DNA from: Haloparvum alkalitolerans
GTDB taxonomy: Archaea; Halobacteriota; Halobacteria; Halobacteriales; Haloferacaceae
Direction of reading: 5' to 3'
Length of the DNA: 64,000 nucleotides
Assembly: GCF_050122995.1 (NCBI RefSeq)
Contig: NZ_JBNLIA010000002.1
Coordinates: 186,001 to 250,000 of the forward strand
Shown here: one piece after another, positions 26,763-35,463 of the stretch
Layout: each line of letters begins with the position of its first letter
Position numbering within the stretch: the first letter of the stretch is position 1
The notes under the pieces: model-generated
Told to the model about the DNA's origin: nothing
Databases searched by the model: none
What the model saw: the letters and a program-made list of their open reading frames with translations, nothing else
Program-made: the position numbers and the translations under genes

Positions 26763-27236
26763 TCAGTCCACCAGTCGTTCGATATTCGCCGACAGATACG
26801 TCACTAGTTCTCCGGATGACGTGGTTTTCGTCTGAGTATATGCTAGCGCGTCGTCGATCGCAGCTTTGAGTTCGTCAGCCATCTTCACGATGAAGACACC
26901 CTCTCTTTCCCTGAGTGCGGCCGTCAGCTCGAGTTGGTGGTCATCAATATGTTCGTCGTATTGCTTTCGCCGCGGCATCAACACGATTGGCTTTCCGTAC
27001 GAGAGGGCCGTCAGAATCGTCCCTGCGCCGGCGTGCCCGACTATGACCGACGCATTCCGGTAGTAATTGTTGATCTCAGATTCGGCGACAAAATCGAACC
27101 ACTCCATGTTTTTTGGCCGGTAGGTCGAGTGCCCGACCTGTGTGACCACCTTGTCGTATTCGTCCGCGATTTCGTCCAATCCGGATAGTAATCGGTTGAA
27201 CGGCTGATCATGTGTCCCTACTGTCCCGAATATCAT
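26763..27236 (-). CDS. Alg13-like (GT28 C-terminal) glycosyltransferase subunit
   Basis: 157 residues; only the donor-binding half of a GT28 enzyme. IFGTVGTHDQPFNRLL and VIVGHAGAGTILTALSYGKPIVLMPRRKQY are the nucleotide-sugar binding motifs. In this two-part family the catalytic Alg13 subunit works with the membrane-anchoring Alg14 subunit, which is the adjacent gene. The 4-nt overlap with it supports a complex. It would transfer UDP-linked (or similar) sugar to a lipid-linked precursor. Confidence 0.88.
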   Translation of the reverse strand: MIFGTVGTHDQPFNRLLSGLDEIADEYDKVVTQVGHSTYRPKNMEWFDFVAESEINNYYRNASVIVGHAGAGTILTALSYGKPIVLMPRRKQYDEHIDDHQLELTAALREREGVFIVKMADELKAAIDDALAYTQTKTTSSGELVTYLSANIERLVD

Positions 27237-27676
27237 ACGATGCTTCCTCGAAACTCTGCCTTTTCACCGTATTCCTCAAGCAGTTCCGGCCACTGGACGA
27301 AGAAGTGGTCGACAATAGGATACACTATGCGTCCCGTTGTTGATCGGCTGGTGACACGGCACCAGCTCTCGACAAAGATAGTCGTCGCTCCGAAGATCTC
27401 GCCGGCGACAAATGCGGGGATTGCAATCTCGGACCCCGTGCTCACTACGAGATCTGGTCTGTGCGACCAGAACCACCGAAGTATTTGCTTGAACGCTATT
27501 GTCATTGATATAGGGTTTGTCCCAATGTTCTCCAAGGTATACGCTTCTATATCAAGCTGGTTCGTGCGCTCACTTTCATATGTTATATAGAACTGATCGT
27601 GCCCATCAAACGCGTCAGCGATCATTTGAAGTTCCGTGAGATGTCCTCCGTGAGATGAAACCATGGCTACCTTCAT
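27233..27676 (-). CDS. Alg14-like (PssD/Cps14F-type) glycosyltransferase subunit
   Basis: 147 residues. The family opening is VAMVSSHGGHLTELQMI, followed by LVVSTGSEIAIPAFVAGEIFGATTIFVESWCRV and a C-terminal WPELLEEYG. The N-terminal hydrophobic edge recruits the Alg13-like partner to the membrane. Gene order (Alg14, then Alg13 in transcription direction) with 4-nt overlaps on both sides indicates coupled synthesis. Confidence 0.88.
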   Translation of the reverse strand: MKVAMVSSHGGHLTELQMIADAFDGHDQFYITYESERTNQLDIEAYTLENIGTNPISMTIAFKQILRWFWSHRPDLVVSTGSEIAIPAFVAGEIFGATTIFVESWCRVTSRSTTGRIVYPIVDHFFVQWPELLEEYGEKAEFRGSIV

Positions 27677-28680
27677 ACGTTAAGAAGCGAATAATTGAGT
27701 TTGTATACTGTGTTCGCAAATTTCTTTCCAAATAGATCAAGCATACTGTATGTGAGTTGATCTTCTGGAATCTTGACTGCGAGCTTGGAAAGTACTGTTT
27801 GTGGATCCTTTTTTACTGTGTTTATGTCCATAGTTAGACCTTCCCGCATTCCTCGTAGCTTGTTTCGAATTCCTTCGGTACCGCTCAGAACTGCGAATCC
27901 AGTAGTTAGCAGTTCAGTCAGTAATAGCGACGGTAGCAACATCATTGTTGTCTTCATGTTGAGGTACTTCCGGAGTATGTAATATCGTCCTCGTTCAAGG
28001 TGATAGATCTTTTTCGCCGGAACCTGGATATCCTCGTAGTCATGACATATTATTGCATCAGGGATGTAGCGGATCTCAATATCGTTTAGTGCCGCTCGCC
28101 ATGACAATTCCACATCTTCCATGTAGAGGAAGAGCTCCTCATCAAACCCACCTATCTCCCTGTACAGCTCCGTACGGAGGGCAAAGCACGCACCGGAAAG
28201 ACCAGAAAGTCGCTCTGTTTCCGAGAGTTCCATAGGTGGCCGATAGAAACCTCTAGTAAAGCCCAGGCCTGTAAAGTGATCAATATTCCCACAAGTGTTG
28301 ATATGTTTCCCGTCATAGGTGAGTATCTTTGGTGTCGTAATTCGGTTTTTCATCTCTGCGAGGGGCTCTAATAACGCTTCGAAACAGCCTGATTCGACCC
28401 GAGTATCTGGATTCAGAATGACTGTAAATTCCGTATCTATACTGCTCACACCAACATTGTTTCCGGCACCATATCCCCTGTTTTCCGCCATTGTAAACAA
28501 CTCTACGTCAGGGAATTTCTCCGATACAATATCTTTTGTTCCATCAGTTGAACCGGTGTCAACAACGATGACTTTCGCCGGATTCTCAGCCAGAGAACTC
28601 CGAAGACACGTTTCGATAAAATCTGCATGGTTATAGGTAACAACGACGACAGTGGCGTGTGTTGTGCTATTTGTGTCCAT
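27673..28680 (-). CDS. Glycosyltransferase family 2 (rhamnosyltransferase-like)
   Basis: 335 residues. GT-A fold: VVVVTYNHADFIETCLRS, VVDTGSTDGTKDIV, NRGYGAGNNVGVSS and the metal-binding FTVILNPDTRV (N-P-D-T variant of D-x-D). Then SGACFALRTELYREIGGFDEELFLYMEDVELSWRAAL is the acceptor/catalytic segment typical of rhamnosyl- and related transferases. The dTDP-rhamnose genes 15 kb away make rhamnose transfer a reasonable guess. It has a hydrophobic C-terminal helix. Overlap with the Alg14-like gene is 4 nt. Confidence 0.88.
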   Translation of the reverse strand: MDTNSTTHATVVVVTYNHADFIETCLRSSLAENPAKVIVVDTGSTDGTKDIVSEKFPDVELFTMAENRGYGAGNNVGVSSIDTEFTVILNPDTRVESGCFEALLEPLAEMKNRITTPKILTYDGKHINTCGNIDHFTGLGFTRGFYRPPMELSETERLSGLSGACFALRTELYREIGGFDEELFLYMEDVELSWRAALNDIEIRYIPDAIICHDYEDIQVPAKKIYHLERGRYYILRKYLNMKTTMMLLPSLLLTELLTTGFAVLSGTEGIRNKLRGMREGLTMDINTVKKDPQTVLSKLAVKIPEDQLTYSMLDLFGKKFANTVYKLNYSLLNV

Positions 28681-28797
28681 TCTAGCTCTTATTCATAACA
28701 TTGTTAACTGTGATCATTTTGATCTTCCAACAGTTTTGACTAATCTATCAATTATTCGCCTCAGTCGAAATTCTCTCATATAGCACCATGGACATTC

Positions 28798-29763
28798 TTA
28801 ATCGGGGCGGGAGACCATGTTCTTCACCTGGCTCAAGACGAGTGCACTAAAGAGACACACAATCCCTGTCAGAACCAAGAACCCGCTAATTAACGCCCGC
28901 CACTGATGGAAAGCCGCAGTAGTTTGGTAGAGATATGCAGTTTGGAGTAACAGCGCACCTCCAACTCCGAGCAGCAATAGTGCCGGCACACCAAAGAACA
29001 GCAAGGGATGCCGGTCCCGGATTAGTTGCGTTACGAACACGGCGACACTCAATCCGTGGGCAAGCGGGTTGAACGTCTGTCCATCGATGCCGTCATACCT
29101 TACATCGATAGGCACCTCATCGATCTTAAGTTCACGATTTGCTGCTTCGCTGATCATCTCACTTTCGACGCCCATCCCGTCCGTCTGGAGGTTCAAACTC
29201 GAGGCCGCCTCGGGCGAGAACGCCCGGAACCCGCTCTGAGTGTCGCTCAGGTTCTCTCCAGACGATCCCAGTGTCAGGGTGTCGAGCACACGCTGCCCGA
29301 ATCGTCGATGCAGCGGCGTCTCAGTCTCTTCCTGCTCGACGTATCGACTTCCGATCGAGATGTCACAGTCGCCTTCAAGGACGGGTTCAACAACATCTGG
29401 GATGTCCTCGGGAAGGTGTTGTCCGTCACCATCGAGGATCACGAGGCTGTCAACACCATCGATATTCGTAGTATACTTCATGAGCGTTCGGATCGCGCCG
29501 CCTTTGCCCTTGTTTTCCTCATGTTTGATCACCGTCGCTCCGACGTTCTGAGCAATCCGGACCGTATTGTCGGTGCTCCCGTCGTCAACGACGACGACCT
29601 CATCGGCGTATTGCTGTGCCTCCGAGACGACACTGCCGATCGCAATCTCCTCGTTGTACGTCGGAATACCGGCGACGATTGTGTCGGATGTAGTATCGAT
29701 CGGTTCCTGTTCCAAAGGAGCCTCTCGCTCGCCATTCACACCCGATGTTGCGTAGGTCGACAT
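28798..29763 (-). CDS. GT2 glycosyltransferase with C-terminal membrane helices (dolichol-phosphate glycosyltransferase type)
   Basis: 321 residues. The catalytic domain has IVAGIPTYNEEIAIGSVV, VVVDDGSTDNT, NKGKGGAIRT, the metal site VILDGDGQHLPEDI, GSRYV and DTQSGFRAFSPEAA. Two membrane helices follow (about 240-265 and 285-310). This is the DPM1/GtrB-like pattern; such enzymes charge dolichyl phosphate with a sugar at the inner membrane face. It is separated from the GT2 gene by 117 nt and begins its own unit near the right edge of the island. Confidence 0.88.
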   Translation of the reverse strand: MSTYATSGVNGEREAPLEQEPIDTTSDTIVAGIPTYNEEIAIGSVVSEAQQYADEVVVVDDGSTDNTVRIAQNVGATVIKHEENKGKGGAIRTLMKYTTNIDGVDSLVILDGDGQHLPEDIPDVVEPVLEGDCDISIGSRYVEQEETETPLHRRFGQRVLDTLTLGSSGENLSDTQSGFRAFSPEAASSLNLQTDGMGVESEMISEAANRELKIDEVPIDVRYDGIDGQTFNPLAHGLSVAVFVTQLIRDRHPLLFFGVPALLLLGVGGALLLQTAYLYQTTAAFHQWRALISGFLVLTGIVCLFSALVLSQVKNMVSRPD

Positions 29764-30196
29764 TATTCACCTCCTTTATTGACTACGTGGAATGGCCATC
29801 CCCTCGAACTTCCCAACACCATAGAGTATTTAGAAGATAGTGAATTTATGCTCACATAAGTGTTATGCTATCTTTACTAGCTTATTCTGATAGTAATGCG
29901 TACATAATATACTAGATAGCGCCGTACAGCACCAATATTGTGCAGTCTTTTACACATTAATTATGTATTATTAGATCCTGTATAAGTGGAAGAATCCACC
30001 CATCGCAAGAGCTCTCTACAATTCTAACCGCACCCTTCAACGACACCAGACAAGGCCACTACTCTTGAGTACCGTGGCCGAGGGACACGTGTATGTCGGA
30101 GTCTACCCCCTTCAAGAGTACGGGCCATAGACCAGATGCCAAATTCTGATAGCGACCTGAAAATGTTTATGTGCGATGACGAATAGGTTGATAGAC
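29764..30196. promoter_or_regulatory. AT-rich divergent intergenic region
   Basis: No gene seen. It separates the divergent GT2 and sugar-nucleotidyltransferase genes. A TATA-like AATGTTTATG around 30162-30171 is about 28 nt from the ATG at 30197, consistent with a leaderless start. The AT-rich part at 29870-29960 marks the right edge of the low-G+C island. Confidence 0.5.
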
Positions 30197-31222
30197 ATGG
30201 ATGCCATCGTGCTGGCGGGTGGGTACGCAACGCGGCTCTGGCCGGTCACGACGCATCGGCCGAAGATGTTTCTTCCACTGGGGGACAGCACCGTCATCGA
30301 CCGGATCTTCGCGGAGCTTGAGGAGGACGACCGCGTCGATGACGTGTACGTGTCGACGAACGAGCGATTCGCGGGCGAGTTCCGCGAGTACCTCGCCGCG
30401 GCTGACTTCGAGAAACCGGCACTCTCCATCGAGGACACGACCGGCGAATCGGAGAAGTTCGGCGTCATCAGCGCGCTTGCACAGCTCGTCGACCGCGAGG
30501 AGATCTCGGACGACACGGTCGTCATCGCGGGCGATAACTACATCAGTTTCGACGTGAGCGACTTTCTGGACTTCTTCCAAGAGGCCAAAAGCCCGACCAT
30601 CGCCGCCTATGACGTTGGCTCTCGCGACCGCGCCACCTCGTACGGCGTTGTCGAACTCGAAGGGGACCGGATCGTCGACTTCGCGGAGAAACCTGAGCAC
30701 CCCAAGAGTTCGCTCGTCTCCATTGCGTGCTACGGCTTCCCCAGCGACTCCATCGACTTGCTGGAGACGTATCTCGAGGAGGGGAACAATCCGGACGAGC
30801 CGGGCTGGTTCGTGCAGTGGCTGCAGGACCGGACGCCGACGCACGCGTTCACCTTCGACGGCGCGTGGTTCGACATCGGCACCGCGGAGAGCTATCTCGA
30901 CGCGGTCGAGTACGAACTCGACGGCGAGGCACTCGTTGCTGACGAGGCGACCGTTGAGAACACGAGCATCGGGAGCGGCGTGCAGGTGCTCGGCGACGCG
31001 GTCGTTAGGGATTCGGACCTTGCCCGAACCGTGATCTTTCCCGAGACGGAAATCGCGAACGCCTCCGTCTCCGAGTCGATCATTGACCGCAAGTCCACAG
31101 TCGACGGGGTCGATCTACACGAGAGTCTAATCGGCCAGCATTCACAGCTCGAGGACCCAGACACCGACACGGCTCCCGAGACGACTGCGAACGCGGACGA
31201 AACGGTCCAGGCGGACGACTGA
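30197..31222 (+). CDS. Sugar-1-phosphate nucleotidyltransferase
   Basis: 341 residues from ATG 30197; an in-frame ATG 21 nt upstream would not leave room for the TATA spacing. The motif AIVLAGGYATRLWPVTTHRPKMFLPLG is the pyrophosphorylase signature, followed by VIAGDNYISFD (metal/sugar region) and DFAEKPEHPKS (E-K-P). A C-terminal beta-helix (about 250-320) and an acidic tail complete it. R-L-W-P-x-T resembles mannose-1-P or glucose-1-P enzymes such as AglF-type UTP-glucose-1-phosphate uridylyltransferases. The nucleotide and sugar cannot be read from sequence. Confidence 0.88.
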   Translation: MDAIVLAGGYATRLWPVTTHRPKMFLPLGDSTVIDRIFAELEEDDRVDDVYVSTNERFAGEFREYLAAADFEKPALSIEDTTGESEKFGVISALAQLVDREEISDDTVVIAGDNYISFDVSDFLDFFQEAKSPTIAAYDVGSRDRATSYGVVELEGDRIVDFAEKPEHPKSSLVSIACYGFPSDSIDLLETYLEEGNNPDEPGWFVQWLQDRTPTHAFTFDGAWFDIGTAESYLDAVEYELDGEALVADEATVENTSIGSGVQVLGDAVVRDSDLARTVIFPETEIANASVSESIIDRKSTVDGVDLHESLIGQHSQLEDPDTDTAPETTANADETVQADD

Positions 31223-31271
31223 TCGGCGACAACCGGTTTGTCCTCGGAACCCTTGAGCGGCCATTTCACGT

Positions 31272-32090
31272 CTACGGCGTTTCGTTGCCCGGAACTACGA
31301 TATCCGGATCCCGAAACGCCCCACGCACGACCGCGTAGAATGCGCCGAAGACGACGCCAAACACGAGCAGCGTGCCGAGACTCCCAACATGGAGGGACGG
31401 AAACGGCGCCGCACTCACGAGGGGGACACCGACGACCACGCCGCCGATCCAACTGACAAGTCCGACGCTCGCACCCACGAACGCACCGTGAGTCGGCTCG
31501 AAGCGTGCCCGCTCGACGACATCACTCTCCACGACCGCGGCCGTCCCCACACTCAGCAGTCCCCCACCGAGGGTCACAAGCAGGCCACCGACGAGGACGC
31601 TCGAACTGCCGACCAGTCCCGCCACGGCTGGAAAGGCCTCCTGAATGCTCACGCCGACGCCGAGAACGATCGTCGCGAGCGTTCCCGCAGCCGCGGTCGC
31701 GGCACAGACGACGAACGCGTGTTCAAGCGGGCGGCGCGCGACGAGGCCCCTGTTCCGCACGCGGACAGCAAGCCGGAAGCCGGCGACCGCGACGATGAAC
31801 AGGAGGATCGACGCGAAAATGCTCCAGTGCTCCTGCGCGCGGACGGCCGGTCGGTCAAGCGTGTAGTGAAGGGCGAAGAGCTCCATCCAGGGAGAGTGGT
31901 GGAAGCCGTACAGTGTCTCCGCAGCTACGGGCGAGATGTGGTGCACGTCGGGCGCGATGCCCCACACGCCGCCGATCGGGAGCAGCCAGATGGCGAGTTC
32001 CCGATCGAGATCGTAGCGAAGCATGAGCGGAGTTGCCACCAGCAGAAGGAAGGCTGCACCGACGAGGAAGTGGGCGATCGCGGGGGCCAT
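31272..32090 (-). CDS. YdjM/DUF457-type membrane-bound metal-dependent hydrolase-like protein
   Basis: 272 residues with about six membrane helices. The family signs are the early AIAHFLVGAAF, WGIAPDVHHISP and GFHHSPWMELFALHYTLDR, whose Asp and His residues suggest a metal site in the membrane. Members are annotated as LexA-regulated or phospholipase-C-like membrane hydrolases without a proven activity. It is convergent with the nucleotidyltransferase gene, with 49 nt between the stops. Confidence 0.75.
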   Translation of the reverse strand: MAPAIAHFLVGAAFLLLVATPLMLRYDLDRELAIWLLPIGGVWGIAPDVHHISPVAAETLYGFHHSPWMELFALHYTLDRPAVRAQEHWSIFASILLFIVAVAGFRLAVRVRNRGLVARRPLEHAFVVCAATAAAGTLATIVLGVGVSIQEAFPAVAGLVGSSSVLVGGLLVTLGGGLLSVGTAAVVESDVVERARFEPTHGAFVGASVGLVSWIGGVVVGVPLVSAAPFPSLHVGSLGTLLVFGVVFGAFYAVVRGAFRDPDIVVPGNETP

Positions 32091-32315
32091 CTAGCCGGAT
32101 GTTCACGGAGCAGCGCCTAATAGGCCGGGGCGACGTTCACACCCCGCCGAAATGCTCAATGCTCGCTCGCGGCGAGGGCACGACCTGCGCAGCCGTCCAC
32201 GTGCCGACCAACACCGCGATCTCGACCGCGTTCTCCTACCTGATCAAAGGGAAGGACGGGTGCGACATCTCCCAAGGGCCAACCACTTAACCCACGGTCC
32301 ACCAGACACGCCTAC

Positions 32316-32838
32316 ATGCCGACGGATCCCCGCCGCGTTCTCGCACTTGCTGCCTGTTGTCTCCTCTTGGGTAGCCTCTTCGTGCTTGGGGGGGATGGGC
32401 TGGCCCGCACCACCCGACCCCGGACTGGATCTCGCGGTCGCGGATGTCGACCCCGCAGACCATGCAGGCGACCGGATCCAGGCGGGTGGTGTGGTCGTCG
32501 ACACGGATCCAGTGGTTATCGAGGTCGAGGCTGACGGGCCGGGTGAGGAGCCCCAGCTGCTCACGCTCGAGAACGCGCCGCCAGTCGCGGAGGGCCAGAA
32601 CGTGATCGTCGCCGGCGAGCTGACCGATGACGGCACACTGCAGGTCGACCCTGACCGAGCCATCGTCCGCGAGCCGTGGGAAGTGCTCTATATGTACGGT
32701 ATCTCGACGTTCGCGGCCCTCCTCATTGCCGGCCGCGGGATCAACGGGTGGACGGTCGACCGCGAGACGTGGTCGGTCGTTCCCAGAGACGTCCCGCTGC
32801 ACGAACGACTCCGCACGAAGGAGGCGCGCGATGACTGA
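32316..32838 (+). pseudogene. Secreted/membrane protein gene broken by a +1 shift in a G7 run
   Basis: The N-terminus (ATG 32316) encodes a signal-like segment, RRVLALAACCLLLGSLFVLGG, in one frame. At the run of seven G (32388-32394) the protein must pass to the next frame to continue as MGWPAPPDPGLDLAVADVDPADHAGDRIQ, ending in a second membrane helix (about 32694-32745) at 32838. Removing one G joins the two into one sensible protein of about 173 residues with a beta-rich middle (QNVIVAGELTDDGTLQVD). It may be a real mutation, phase variation or a sequencing error. The 3' end overlaps the next gene by 8 nt, so it was the first gene of a pair. Confidence 0.7.
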
Positions 32839-33343
32839 TCTGTTTACCCACATGCTCGTCGGGTACTGTCTCGCGACCGTCCTCTCGTGGCACGTGGACT
32901 GGATCACGCCACCACTCGTCACGCTCGCGATGGGTGGAGCCATCCTCCCGGACTTGAACCGGATCGATCTCCTGGTCTCGGACGAGCTCATCGCTACGAT
33001 GCTTGGCATCCCCTTCTCGTGGATGCCCCTCCACCGCGTGGGAGGAACGCTGCTCGTCGTCTGTCTGGGTGCGTTGCTCACGTCCGCGCGCCATCGACGA
33101 GCAGTGTTCGCACTGCTCGCGCTCGGTGCCAGCTCGCACTACACGCTCGACTTCCTGCTCTACAAGCCCTCGGGCGTGTCCAGTCCGCTGCTGTGGCCGT
33201 TCATCACTCACGGGTTCGCCATCGACGGCATCTTCGTCAGTACCGACCGCTGGCCGGCCGCGGTCGCGTTGCTCGCGGCCGCGACCGTGTGGCTGGTCGA
33301 TCGGCGACGCGCCAGCTACCAAGCGACCCACAGGGACTCGTGA
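32831..33343 (+). CDS. YdjM/DUF457-type membrane protein
   Basis: 170 residues from ATG 32831. LFTHMLVGYCLATVL, GGAILPDLNRIDLLV and MPLHRVGGTLLVVCLGALL, then SSHYTLDFLLYKPSG, give the H...D...H...H-x4-D pattern of the same hydrolase-like family as 31272-32090, with four or five helices. It is coupled to the preceding frameshifted gene by an 8-nt overlap. The two family members lie back to back around 32.1-32.3 kb. Confidence 0.75.
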   Translation: MTDLFTHMLVGYCLATVLSWHVDWITPPLVTLAMGGAILPDLNRIDLLVSDELIATMLGIPFSWMPLHRVGGTLLVVCLGALLTSARHRRAVFALLALGASSHYTLDFLLYKPSGVSSPLLWPFITHGFAIDGIFVSTDRWPAAVALLAAATVWLVDRRRASYQATHRDS

Positions 33344-33658
33344 CTCCCAAGATCGCGGATCGACCGTAGCGCATCCGGATGGCCGGCCTACGCCGCGCGA
33401 ACCTAGCCGCCCGAACGCCTCGAACGCGGCCGCGTGATCGGTAAGCCACGAGGTGGAGAATAGACTGCTGAATATGTGACGAACTCTACGCGACGACTCT
33501 TTGCGGAAATCCCCACACCCATCAAGGAGAACACATGCGAGGATCTACGCACCGAACTGGATGCGATAACCGTCGATTGATGCGGCATGCTGGGGACTAG
33601 TATCGGGAAGTATTGCTGGTACATCAGCCACTATGATGCTCTTGGCTGAGAGCAATCT
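33344..33658. other. Intergenic region without recognised gene
   Basis: No protein-like frame on either strand. G+C falls towards the right. Nothing repetitive or structured was noticed, and no function is proposed. Confidence 0.4.
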
Positions 33659-33826
33659 ATGGTCTTGAAAAATGTCGCCTGCCCTGAATGTGGTAACGCT
33701 GTTTCATTCACGATCGAGAGTATTGAAGAGGTTTCGTCGATTTGGTCGGGCCCCGGCATTGCAGACTATGACGAACACTGTGGAAATTGCGGTGAGAAAG
33801 TCCACATTGACGTCGTATTGGAATAG
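33659..33826 (+). CDS. 55-residue zinc-ribbon protein
   Basis: A short frame beginning ATGGTCTTG with CPECG at residues 8-12 and CGNCG at 41-45, giving a four-cysteine ribbon (C-x2-C...C-x2-C). An acidic middle and a hydrophobic C-terminus (VHIDVVLE) complete it. It starts leaderless-like after an AT-rich stretch. No family name; it resembles many tiny haloarchaeal zinc proteins. It is isolated between the DUF457 pair and the Nudix/toxin patch. Confidence 0.65.
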   Translation: MVLKNVACPECGNAVSFTIESIEEVSSIWSGPGIADYDEHCGNCGEKVHIDVVLE

Positions 33827-34092
33827 CCTCTCAGAAAATCGGAAATCATGACACATTCCATCCTAGGCACCACCTGCACACTGATTCCACGCTGAATCAC
33901 CGGGGTGTCCCAACCAAAGCAGTATGCCGGGGGACGATCGCGGGCTACTCCCTGTCGCGACATCTTGATCATGGAACGGGCGTGAGACAGCCTGCAGCCG
34001 TGGATGAACGGGTTTCTCATTTTCCGGGTACCAGGTTCTGCATCGCTTTCGCTCCTCCGACCGCTATCAGGTCTTCCTGAGCACACCCCGGG
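33827..34092. other. Non-coding stretch before the Nudix duplicate
   Basis: No supported gene. A minus-strand open frame crosses it but has no family features and atypical composition. Confidence 0.35.
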
Positions 34093-34123
34093 TGTCAATG
34101 GATGATCAATATATATTGACGGG
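34093..34123 (+). promoter_or_regulatory. Duplicated promoter-like segment, copy 1
   Basis: TGTCAATGGATGATCAATAT lies about 28-47 nt before the Nudix start at 34140 and matches the segment at 35415-35445 before the second Nudix gene at most positions. The AT-rich core (ATCAATATATATTG) is a good TATA-type element. It shows that the duplication included the promoter. Confidence 0.55.
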
Positions 34124-34139
34124 CTTTGAGGGGGGCCAC

Positions 34140-34621
34140 ATGAATCGCCGATACGCCACGTACGTCGGGAAGGCGTGCGCGTACGTGACGCGGTCGACCG
34201 GCGAGGTGTTGGTGTTCAACGGGCCGGGCCACGAGGAGCTCCAAATCCCGAAGGGAACGATCGAGACCGAGGAACGGCCGCGGGACGCGGTCGGCCGCGA
34301 AGTTCGAGAGGGGACCGGCCTCACGAAGCTCGCGGCCGTCAGCCCGGTCGCGACCGATGTGTGGACGCGGCGCCAGTACCCACCGAAGCGGTACGTCCGC
34401 CACTTCTTCCACGCACGGGTTGAGGAACCCCGCGACAGCTGGTCCCACGACGTCCGCGATGGGGGCGCCGAACACGGCGCCACGTTCGAGTTGCAGTGGA
34501 TGGACCCACAGCCATCGACAGCCTCGCGCTCGATCTCGATGCGTACCTCCACGCCCTGCCACTCGCGGAGTGTGCAGACCGCCCCGAAACTGCGGACGGC
34601 CCATCGACCGCATCGGACTAG
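34140..34621 (+). pseudogene. Nudix hydrolase duplicate, frameshifted and with altered Nudix box
   Basis: Close paralogue of the intact gene at 35464-35946. Two defects are visible. The Nudix box reads REVREGTGL instead of REVREETGL, replacing a metal-binding Glu by Gly. A C4 run present in the intact copy (35829-35832) is C3 here (34505-34507), shifting the frame after LQWMDP. In the old frame the protein would continue to the TAG at 34619-34621 with the expected DLDAYLHALP-type tail. In the shifted frame translation runs on into the RHH gene. It is probably inactive. Confidence 0.8.
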
Positions 34622-34709
34622 TCAAGTCCCGAGGCGGTTCACCGATTCGTCGCCGACCCCGGGACGACTGAGCGACAGTTCTTTGAGTACCACCCGCGTA
34701 CCACGCAGT

Positions 34710-34982
34710 ATGAGCACGGACGCGGGCGACAACGGCGATGGGGACATGGTGAAGTTGAACGTGAAGGTCCCGAAGCGGCTTCTGGAGGAGATCGACGAAC
34801 TGGCGGATGAACTGGAGTACACCACCCGCTCGGAGTTCATCCGTGAGGTTCTGCGCGACACCACAGAGCCGATTCTGACGCCTGGCGCGCAGGAGGGTGT
34901 CTCGGAGGGGTACGCGGATGTTGCAGCGGGGCGGACGATGTCCACGGACGAGGCCCGCGAACGTCTCGATATCGACCACTGA
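34710..34982 (+). CDS. Ribbon-helix-helix antitoxin-like protein
   Basis: 90 residues. The RHH fold is clear: MVKLNVKVPKRLLEEIDELADELEYTTRSEFIREVLRD (about 13-50), a CopG/Arc-type DNA-binding dimer, followed by an acidic C-terminal tail for toxin binding. It is 9 nt upstream of a RelE-type gene, forming a type II toxin-antitoxin pair that would repress its own promoter. Owing to the frameshift in the preceding Nudix duplicate, this gene is now in frame with that reading frame; the native ATG at 34710 is retained. Confidence 0.85.
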   Translation: MSTDAGDNGDGDMVKLNVKVPKRLLEEIDELADELEYTTRSEFIREVLRDTTEPILTPGAQEGVSEGYADVAAGRTMSTDEARERLDIDH

Positions 34983-34991
34983 GGCTGACTA

Positions 34992-35291
34992 ATGGCTCAC
35001 GAAGTCGTTTTGACCGAGACGTTAGTCGAAACGCTGGAACAGTTCGAGACCGATGACGCCGAGCGGATCATCAGCAAGCTGGAGGACATCGGCGACTTCC
35101 CGGACCACTTTCTCGACCGGTTGAAGAACCATCCCGGCTACAAGCTTCGCGTCGGCGACTTTCGCGTACTGATCGATTGGGATAAGGACAACGAGGTGGT
35201 CTACGCCATCGACGCCTTCGAGCGGAAGAAGGAGTACCGCGAACTCGGCAAGTACCGAGAAGTGTGGGGGAGCTGGAGAGACGACCAGTAG
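34992..35291 (+). CDS. RelE/ParE-type toxin
   Basis: 99 residues. The compact toxin fold shows HEVVLTETLVETLEQFETDDAERI (helices), NHPGYKLRVGDFRVLIDWD (central strands with the basic R-V-G-D-x-R segment) and VVYAIDAFERKKEYRE at the C-terminus. This C-terminal pattern is typical of RelE mRNA interferases. It is directly after the RHH antitoxin gene. No truncation is visible. Confidence 0.87.
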   Translation: MAHEVVLTETLVETLEQFETDDAERIISKLEDIGDFPDHFLDRLKNHPGYKLRVGDFRVLIDWDKDNEVVYAIDAFERKKEYRELGKYREVWGSWRDDQ

Positions 35292-35414
35292 GAGGTCAAT
35301 GCCGTTGATGGTCGCGAGCGGTCTCGCAGCCGTCCTCACCCGCAGTGAGCAGACCCGGGCCACAGGTTCGCGTTCGCACCATCCCGCCATCGAGTCCTCC
35401 CACAAACACACCGA

Positions 35415-35445
35415 TGTCAATGAATAATCAATATTTATGCCGGGC
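35415..35445 (+). promoter_or_regulatory. Duplicated promoter-like segment, copy 2
   Basis: TGTCAATGAATAATCAATAT matches the segment at 34093-34123. It lies about 28-48 nt before the Nudix ATG at 35464 and carries a TATA-like AATATTTATG. Conservation between the two copies beyond the coding region supports a promoter role. Confidence 0.55.
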
Positions 35446-35463
35446 GGATTGGTGGTCTGTCCC

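Noticed and set aside
34092..34982. A genuine Nudix-RHH fusion protein
   Set aside because: The intact paralogue shows that one C is missing in the first gene; the linker region is out-of-frame Nudix sequence, so the fusion is accidental.
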